Below are positions 32,613 to 37,757 of a stretch of 37,757 nt of DNA, in pieces. This stretch comes from Rhodospirillaceae bacterium UBA4468. Lineage in GTDB: Bacteria > Pseudomonadota > Alphaproteobacteria > Rhodospirillales > Casp-alpha2. The DNA is taken from positions 35,613-73,369 of the forward strand of contig DGOK01000107.1 in assembly GCA_002389385.1 (NCBI GenBank), given 5' to 3'. The first letter of the stretch is position 1; the number at the start of each line of letters is the position of its first letter. The notes under the pieces were generated by a model. That model saw only the letters and a program-made list of their open reading frames with translations. It was not told where the DNA came from and did not search any database. Both the position numbers and the translations under genes were made by a program.

Positions 32613-33689
32613 TTAATAAGGGAACGGCCAGCGCCTCAGTTTTTCCTTCAAAATCTGCCAAAGCCGCGCCAGCCCATGCGGCTCTACAATGAGGAAGAGG
32701 ATAATCAATGTACCCAAAAGCATGACTTCTGCATGCTTCGCAGCACCAACGGCAAATCCAAAGCCGTCAACCATCACAGTCTTCAGTGTGATGGGCACGA
32801 GTACCATAAACGCGGCACCCAGAAATGATCCCAGAATACTTCCAAGACCGCCGATGATGATAATAAATAAGACAAAGAACGATTGGTTAATATCAAAGGC
32901 CTCAGTCGGCTCGGCAGAACCAAGCCAAACATTGAAATACAACGCACCTGCAACGCCAATGTAAAATGAACTGACAGCAAATGCGGTTAGCTTTGCTTCA
33001 AGCGGTCTAATGCCAATAAGCTCAGCTGCAATATCCATATCCCGGATTGCCATCCAACTGCGCCCAACCCGCCCACGCACTATATTTTTAGCTGCGAGTG
33101 CAAACACGACAACAAAAGATAGGCAGAATAAATACCTGGCTTCAGGACTAGCTTGTGGGCCCGTCACCAAAAATCCAAAAACTTCTCGCGGCGGCGAAAC
33201 GATCATACCGGTCGGGCTGTAATTAAAGAACCAGCCAAATTTATTGAATACCCAAACAAGGAAGAACTGCGCAGCCAATGTTGCGACAGCCAGATAAAAG
33301 CCTTTGATCCGCAAAGACGGAAGGCCGAAGACCACGCCCACTGCCGCTGTAATGCCCCCTGACATTAATATGGCGACGATAAAGTTCATTTCCGGGAAAG
33401 CCGTTATGAGCTTGTATGACGCATAGGCGCCAACAGCCATAAAACCACCTGTTCCCAAAGAAACCTGGCCACAGTAGCCCGTCAAAATATTAAGGCCTAG
33501 CGCGGCTAAAACGTAGACGAGGACATGAATTAAAATCGCGTTCGCCCAGTAATCATTAATGAAAAACGGCACGACACAGAAAGCAACAAAGGCAAAAGCA
33601 CCGATGACAAATCGATCCTGAACAATCGTCAAGATTCCTTGATCAGCTCTGTAGCTTGTTTTGAATTGTCCAGCTTCGCGGTAAAACAT
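32613..33689 (-). CDS. livM: Branched-chain-type ABC transporter permease LivM
   Basis: A 358-residue membrane protein with about nine or ten helices. Family marks are ALGLNILTGYCGQVSLGTGGFMAVGAY (in two halves: NILTGYCGQVSLG and FMAVGAYASYKL), LPSLRIKGFYLAVATLA, GRSWMAIRDMDIAAELIGI, the coupling-helix region AVSSFYIGVAGALY, and IIGGLGSILGSFLGAAFM. It ends with a basic tail, LREK-like, KEKLRRWPFPY. It starts six bases after livH, and the binding protein gene follows its ATG-distal end after 85 bases on the other side. Confidence 0.93.
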   Translation of the reverse strand: MFYREAGQFKTSYRADQGILTIVQDRFVIGAFAFVAFCVVPFFINDYWANAILIHVLVYVLAALGLNILTGYCGQVSLGTGGFMAVGAYASYKLITAFPEMNFIVAILMSGGITAAVGVVFGLPSLRIKGFYLAVATLAAQFFLVWVFNKFGWFFNYSPTGMIVSPPREVFGFLVTGPQASPEARYLFCLSFVVVFALAAKNIVRGRVGRSWMAIRDMDIAAELIGIRPLEAKLTAFAVSSFYIGVAGALYFNVWLGSAEPTEAFDINQSFFVLFIIIIGGLGSILGSFLGAAFMVLVPITLKTVMVDGFGFAVGAAKHAEVMLLGTLIILFLIVEPHGLARLWQILKEKLRRWPFPY

Positions 33690-33695
33690 CTTGAA

Positions 33696-34619
33696 CTATA
33701 CCCTCTCGATGATTTTTTCGCCGAACAAGCCTTGCGGCCGGAACAGCAAGAATGCGAGCGCTAACATATAAGCAAACCAGTTCTCAATGGCACTACCGAC
33801 AAACGGGCCGGCATAAACCTCAGCAACTTTTTCACCTACGCCAATAATTAAACCACCAATGATCGCTCCTGGTACAGAGGTAAATCCGCCAAGGATCAGC
33901 ACCGGCAATGCTTTCAAAGCAATGAGGGAGAGTGAGAATTGAATACCTGATTTAGACCCCCACATGATGCCAGCAACCAGCGCGACAAACCCTGATACAG
34001 ACCAAACGATGACCCAGATTGTACGAAGCGAAATGCCAACACTCAGCGCCGCTTGATGATCATCAGCAACGGCGCGAAGCGCACGTCCAATGCGCGTTTT
34101 TTGAAAAAATACGGCAAGAACGACAACCAGCACTGCAGCGACAACTGCCGCCACGATCTCTAGTTTCTCAACATAAAAATTATAGTCATCTAACAAGAAA
34201 TCCACGGCGCCATGCGGCAGCCCAATATCAAGCGGCTTCACATCTGAGCCAAACAACGTATCCCCCAGACCTTCAAGGAAATAGGCAAGGCCAATCGTCG
34301 ACATAAAGAGAATGATAGGCTCTTGGTTTACCAAATGACGAAGCACAAGGAACTCAACCAGCCACGCAACGATAATCATTACGCCCATCGTCGCAATAAT
34401 GCCCGCCCAAACTGGCAACACAAAGCCAAACATATGATAGAACCAACCATCATCGGCAATAAAGTCATAGAGAGCCAAGCCCGCAAAAAGAGCAAACACA
34501 CCCTGGGCGAAGTTAAAGATACCAGACGCTTTAAAAATCAGCACGAAACCAAGGGCTACGAGCGAGTACATCACCCCCGCCAGAAGGCCACTGACAACCG
34601 TCTCCAATAAAAACAGCAT
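33696..34619 (-). CDS. livH: Branched-chain-type ABC transporter permease LivH
   Basis: A 307-residue membrane protein with about eight helices. The start LETVVSGLLAGVMYSLVALG and FIFKASGIFNFAQGVFALF-like region are the LivH N-terminus. RALRAVADDHQAALSVGI is the cytoplasmic coupling loop, and ILGGFTSVPGAIIGGLIIG is the conserved late helix. With LivM it would form the transport channel. It lies 12 bases after livG and six before livM. Confidence 0.94.
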   Translation of the reverse strand: MLFLLETVVSGLLAGVMYSLVALGFVLIFKASGIFNFAQGVFALFAGLALYDFIADDGWFYHMFGFVLPVWAGIIATMGVMIIVAWLVEFLVLRHLVNQEPIILFMSTIGLAYFLEGLGDTLFGSDVKPLDIGLPHGAVDFLLDDYNFYVEKLEIVAAVVAAVLVVVLAVFFQKTRIGRALRAVADDHQAALSVGISLRTIWVIVWSVSGFVALVAGIMWGSKSGIQFSLSLIALKALPVLILGGFTSVPGAIIGGLIIGVGEKVAEVYAGPFVGSAIENWFAYMLALAFLLFRPQGLFGEKIIERV

Positions 34620-34631
34620 TTCTGTCCCGCC

Positions 34632-35435
34632 CTATTCTTCTGCGTCGTCGTGGGCAACACCAAGATAGGCATCAATCACGGCTTGATTGCTTCTAACTTC
34701 ATCCGGCGTGCCGTCGGCAAGTTTTTTGCCATAATCCAAGACAACAACCCGGTCTGAGATATCCATCACGACCCCCATGTCGTGCTCAATAAGAACAATC
34801 GTCGTGCCAAACTCATCATTCACATCAAGAATGAAACGGCACATGTCCTGTTTTTCTTCGAGGTTCATGCCTGCCATCGGCTCATCTAATAAAAGCAGAT
34901 CAGGCTCAGCGGCTAATGCCCGGCCAAGCTCAACACGCTTTTGCAATCCGTATGGCAATGTCCCAACAGGTGTTTTCCGGATGGCTTCAATTTCCAGAAA
35001 GTCGATCACGCGCTCGACGACTTCACGGTGCTCCATCTCTTCTTTTTCTGCAGGCCCAAAACGTAACGCCTGCCAAAATATGTTCTTATGCATTTTGGTG
35101 TTACGGCCCGTCATAATGTTATCGAGGGTCGTCATACCTTTGAACAATGCAATATTCTGAAACGTTCGGGCGATGCCTTCACGCGCGGCTTCGCTCGGCC
35201 GAACATGTCGGCGCGTATTACCTTTAAACGTAATGGTGCCTTCCTGCGGATGATAGAAACCATTGATGCAATTTAGCATCGAGCTTTTACCAGCACCATT
35301 GGGGCCAATAATCGCGAACACTTCATGTTGGTTCACTGAGAAACTAATGTTGGATAGTGCCTTCACACCGCCAAACGCCAATGAAATTTGATCTACTGAT
35401 AAGATCGTATCGCCAATTTTCCGTTCGTAAGCCAT
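34632..35435 (-). CDS. livG: Branched-chain-type ABC transporter ATPase LivG
   Basis: The first ATPase of the importer, 267 residues. It has FGGVKALSNISF, P-loop GPNGAGKSS at 44-52, GIARTFQNIALFKGMTTLDN (typical LivG Q-loop), signature LPYGLQKRVELGRALA, Walker B LLLLDEPMAGMN and switch IEHDMGVVMDISDRV. The LPYG form of the signature is normal for LivG. It follows the ligase gene by 11 bases. Confidence 0.95.
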   Translation of the reverse strand: MAYERKIGDTILSVDQISLAFGGVKALSNISFSVNQHEVFAIIGPNGAGKSSMLNCINGFYHPQEGTITFKGNTRRHVRPSEAAREGIARTFQNIALFKGMTTLDNIMTGRNTKMHKNIFWQALRFGPAEKEEMEHREVVERVIDFLEIEAIRKTPVGTLPYGLQKRVELGRALAAEPDLLLLDEPMAGMNLEEKQDMCRFILDVNDEFGTTIVLIEHDMGVVMDISDRVVVLDYGKKLADGTPDEVRSNQAVIDAYLGVAHDDAEE

Positions 35436-35446
35436 GATACTGCCGC

Positions 35447-37414
35447 TTACTCCACTGCCTGAGCTTGTTGAGAGTTAACGACAATGGCTTCGCGAATTTT
35501 CACGTCGGCCTTTATCGTCCCCTTGCGTCCATCTTCAAATGTAACGGCGGCCTCAACCGGGCACACATCAACACCTGAATAAAGCGCATCAATCAATTCG
35601 CCATAACGATCTGCGACCGTGTTCCGTCGCACTTTTCGCGTACGGGTCAGTTCGCCATCATCTGCATCCAAAAGCTTGTGAAGAATGAGGAAGCGTGAAA
35701 TTTGCGAGCCGGACAATGCATCATCGTCAGCTAAATCTGCATTCACCTTGTTTACGCAATCAGTGATCAAATCATAAACTTCCGACCGCATGGCCAAATC
35801 GGTATACCCCGAATACGCTAACCCGCGGCGTTCAGCCCAGTTGCCGACAGCTTCAAGGTCGATATTAATAAACGCTGCGGCGTAATCGCGCTCGTTCCCA
35901 AACGCCACCGCCTCGGTGATAAATGGGAAGAACTTGAGCTTATTCTCAATGTATTTAGGCGCAAACATCGTGCCGTTGTTGAGCTTTCCAACATCCTTGG
36001 CACGGTCAATAATCTTGAGATGTCCGTCAGCGTCAAAGAAACCGGCGTCACCAGTCATGACCCAACCTTCATCATCCTTGGTCTCGCGAGTAGCCTCGTC
36101 GTTCTTAAAATAAGCGACGAACGTCCCCGGCCCTCGGAAATGCACTTCGCCATCATCAGCAATGCGCAGTTCAACCCCTGTCGCGGGAACACCAACCGTA
36201 TCCGGTTTAACGTCACCGTTCTTTTGCATACAGATAAATACCGACGCCTCGGTTGAGCCATACAATTGCTTTACGTTAACACCCATGCTTCGGAAGAAAT
36301 CAAAAATATCCGGCCCAATGGCTTCACCTGCCGTATAAGCCAGACGAAAACGTGAGAACCCGAGCTCGTTCTTTAATGGCCCATAGACCAAGAACTCTCC
36401 AATTGCATAAAGTATCCGATCACCAAAAGAGACTGGCTTTCCATCCAAGATGTCAGGTCCAACACTCAACGCGAAATCCATAAAATATGCGTAAAGCTTA
36501 CGATTGATCCAACTTGCATCTTCCATACGAATAGAAACCTGCGTAAGAATATTTTCGAACACCCGCGGTGGTGCAAAGAAATACGTAGGTCCAATTTCTT
36601 TAAGATCGGACGTCACGGTATCCGAGCTTTCCGGGCAGCTCACACAAAAGCCTGATACATATGATTGGCTATAGGAGAAAATATTATCGCCGACCCACGC
36701 CATTGGGAGATAAGCGAGCACTTCGTCTTTCTCGGTTAAGTCATCCCATTCAGCGCCATTTTTTGCTGTAATGATCAAGTTATCGAAACTAAGCATGACA
36801 CCCTTGGGCCGCCCGGTCGTCCCTGAGGTATACAACATAATTGCAATATCAGTGCCGACACCCTTTTGGGTTTCAGCCTCAAACCAGCCCGGATTGTCAG
36901 CCAGATACTTGCGACCAGCTTCCATCAAACTATCGAGGGAGCGTACATACGATTGATCGTAATGACGCATACCGCGCGAATCTTTAAAGACTATTTCTTT
37001 GAGCTTTGGGCACTTGTCCATGACTTCCAAAAGCTTATCCGTTTGCTCTTGATCTTCAACGATCGCAAAGCACGCCTCTGCATGTTCTAGAACATACTGC
37101 ATCTCGTCAGCGACTGCGTCTTGATACATTGGGACAGGTGTTCCACCTAAGGCCTGCGCCGCAGTCATCGCCCAATATAATTGAGGACGATTGTCACCGA
37201 CAATCGCAAGACTATCGCCGCGCTCAAACCCATATGATTTAAGACCTGCTGCCATTTCAGCAATCTCGCCTTTAACGTCAGACCAATTCCACGCTTGCCA
37301 GATCCCTAAATCTTTCTCACGGATAGATGGACGTTCGCCATAGCGACGGGCGTTCTCAAGAAGTAATTTTGGAAACGTGTCGACAGAACCGATAGCCGGC
37401 TTCTCGCCACTCAT
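35447..37414 (-). CDS. Long-chain-type acyl-CoA synthetase (AMP-binding)
   Basis: A 655-residue adenylate-forming ligase that would make an acyl-CoA from an acid, ATP and CoA. Its ATP loop is YTSGTTGRPKGVML at 195-208. Further motifs are AYLPMAWVGDNIFSYSQ, YGSTEASVF, DGEVHFRGPGTFVAYF, and EGWVMTGDAGFFDADGHLKI with the catalytic-hinge region DRAKDVGKLNNG. The architecture is closest to long-chain fatty acyl-CoA synthetases with the extra C-terminal acidic region. I chose ATG 37414 because GGGGAG lies eight bases upstream; an upstream TTG at 37504 would add 30 residues. As first gene of the liv-type operon it probably activates the transported acid; substrate unknown. Confidence 0.92.
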   Translation of the reverse strand: MSGEKPAIGSVDTFPKLLLENARRYGERPSIREKDLGIWQAWNWSDVKGEIAEMAAGLKSYGFERGDSLAIVGDNRPQLYWAMTAAQALGGTPVPMYQDAVADEMQYVLEHAEACFAIVEDQEQTDKLLEVMDKCPKLKEIVFKDSRGMRHYDQSYVRSLDSLMEAGRKYLADNPGWFEAETQKGVGTDIAIMLYTSGTTGRPKGVMLSFDNLIITAKNGAEWDDLTEKDEVLAYLPMAWVGDNIFSYSQSYVSGFCVSCPESSDTVTSDLKEIGPTYFFAPPRVFENILTQVSIRMEDASWINRKLYAYFMDFALSVGPDILDGKPVSFGDRILYAIGEFLVYGPLKNELGFSRFRLAYTAGEAIGPDIFDFFRSMGVNVKQLYGSTEASVFICMQKNGDVKPDTVGVPATGVELRIADDGEVHFRGPGTFVAYFKNDEATRETKDDEGWVMTGDAGFFDADGHLKIIDRAKDVGKLNNGTMFAPKYIENKLKFFPFITEAVAFGNERDYAAAFINIDLEAVGNWAERRGLAYSGYTDLAMRSEVYDLITDCVNKVNADLADDDALSGSQISRFLILHKLLDADDGELTRTRKVRRNTVADRYGELIDALYSGVDVCPVEAAVTFEDGRKGTIKADVKIREAIVVNSQQAQAVE

Positions 37415-37575
37415 CACATGTTCTCCCCGCGCTTTGTTCGGTCTTATGCCAAAGTAATGCATTGCCTTACCAAAGAGGGTTACAAAACTAACTTCACTCG
37501 ACAAGAGAAAAGATAATTATGGCCATTGGACCAACACAAGTAAGCCTCTCAACATTCACGTTCATCTTTTGACGT

Positions 37576-37757
37576 TTACGTAATTGTTAATACATTAGCA
37601 CGGCAATTTCCTTGCTGCGCGTACTCAACCGACTTCGCAACAACTGCACGAAGTTGAGCCTCGATGCTCCCGCCTTTAATTGCGCCGAGAGGAAACCAAA
37701 TCGTCTGATTAAAAGCATCGGCTCTCGCACCCAGAATACCAGATCGTACTTTACCAG
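37576..37757 (-). CDS. C-terminal end of an unidentified protein (runs off the window)
   Basis: A minus-strand frame enters from the right edge and stops at TAA (37576-37578), giving 59 residues. The segments FNQTIWFPLGAIKGGSIEAQ and LRAVVAKSVEYAQQGNC look protein-like, and codon choice resembles the neighbours, unlike the other two frames. I do not recognise the family. The 161 bases between its stop and the ligase start hold no further gene. Confidence 0.55.
   Translation of the reverse strand, partial: GKVRSGILGARADAFNQTIWFPLGAIKGGSIEAQLRAVVAKSVEYAQQGNCRANVLTIT

Overview
The window looks like a chromosomal segment of a free-living alphaproteobacterium, most likely Rhodospirillales-like. 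This is an inference from gene order and protein character, not from a search. The grounds are the block ffh-rpsP-rimM-trmD-rplS-(leuC) next to dapF-mtaB-ftsY, a complete System I cytochrome c maturation cluster (ccmA to ccmI), and a branched-chain-type ABC importer set inside an operon with two acyl-CoA ligase-like genes. Almost all genes are on the minus strand, and many neighbours overlap by the 4-base ATGA type, so the region is packed into long operons. I saw no tRNA, rRNA, CRISPR array, insertion sequence or phage gene.

Layout. 1-3992: translation and SRP operon (ffh, rpsP, rimM, trmD, rplS, first codons of a probable leuC) behind a good sigma70-type promoter. 4083-8623: an XRE-type regulator, then a stretch rearranged by an inversion. 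dapF-mtaB-ftsY now reads leftward, and each end of the inverted segment cuts a gene: a ferredoxin-like gene and a NIPSNAP-family gene. Flipping 4893-8315 back, with a TA shared at both junctions, restores both reading frames across the joints. 8651-15744: an operon of ydbH (pseudogene with two stops and a frameshift), ynbE, ydbL, a small unknown gene, an amidase, an orphan MlaF-like ATPase and a PLP-dependent cysteine/cysteate lyase-type enzyme. 15917-18548: small genes (DUF924, a lipoprotein, DUF2141, a small conserved-looking protein, a Nudix hydrolase). 18666-20648: a chemoreceptor-like membrane protein with an eroded signalling tip. 20650-21843: pgk. 21921-28782: ccmA-I. 28895-29020: a row of hairpins including a convincing terminator. 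29107-37414: acyl-CoA ligase, livG, livH, livM, substrate-binding protein, livF, PaaK-like protein. 37576-37757: end of an unidentified gene.

How the genes work together. Ffh and FtsY are the two SRP GTPases; S16, L19, RimM, TrmD and MtaB make or modify ribosomes and tRNA; DapF makes meso-diaminopimelate for peptidoglycan and lysine. YdbH/YnbE/YdbL belong to a family that carries lipid to the outer membrane. CcmA-I deliver and attach haem to periplasmic c-type cytochromes. The liv-type importer with its two ligase-like proteins suggests uptake and CoA activation of an organic acid rather than plain leucine uptake.

The strongest observation is the scarless 3.4 kb inversion around dapF-mtaB-ftsY. 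Other points worth a look are DapF with serine at the second catalytic cysteine position, an MlaF-like ATPase without the switch histidine, a PaaK-like protein without the usual P-loop, and a chemoreceptor-like protein without the conserved tip. I found no clear new defence or mobile system.
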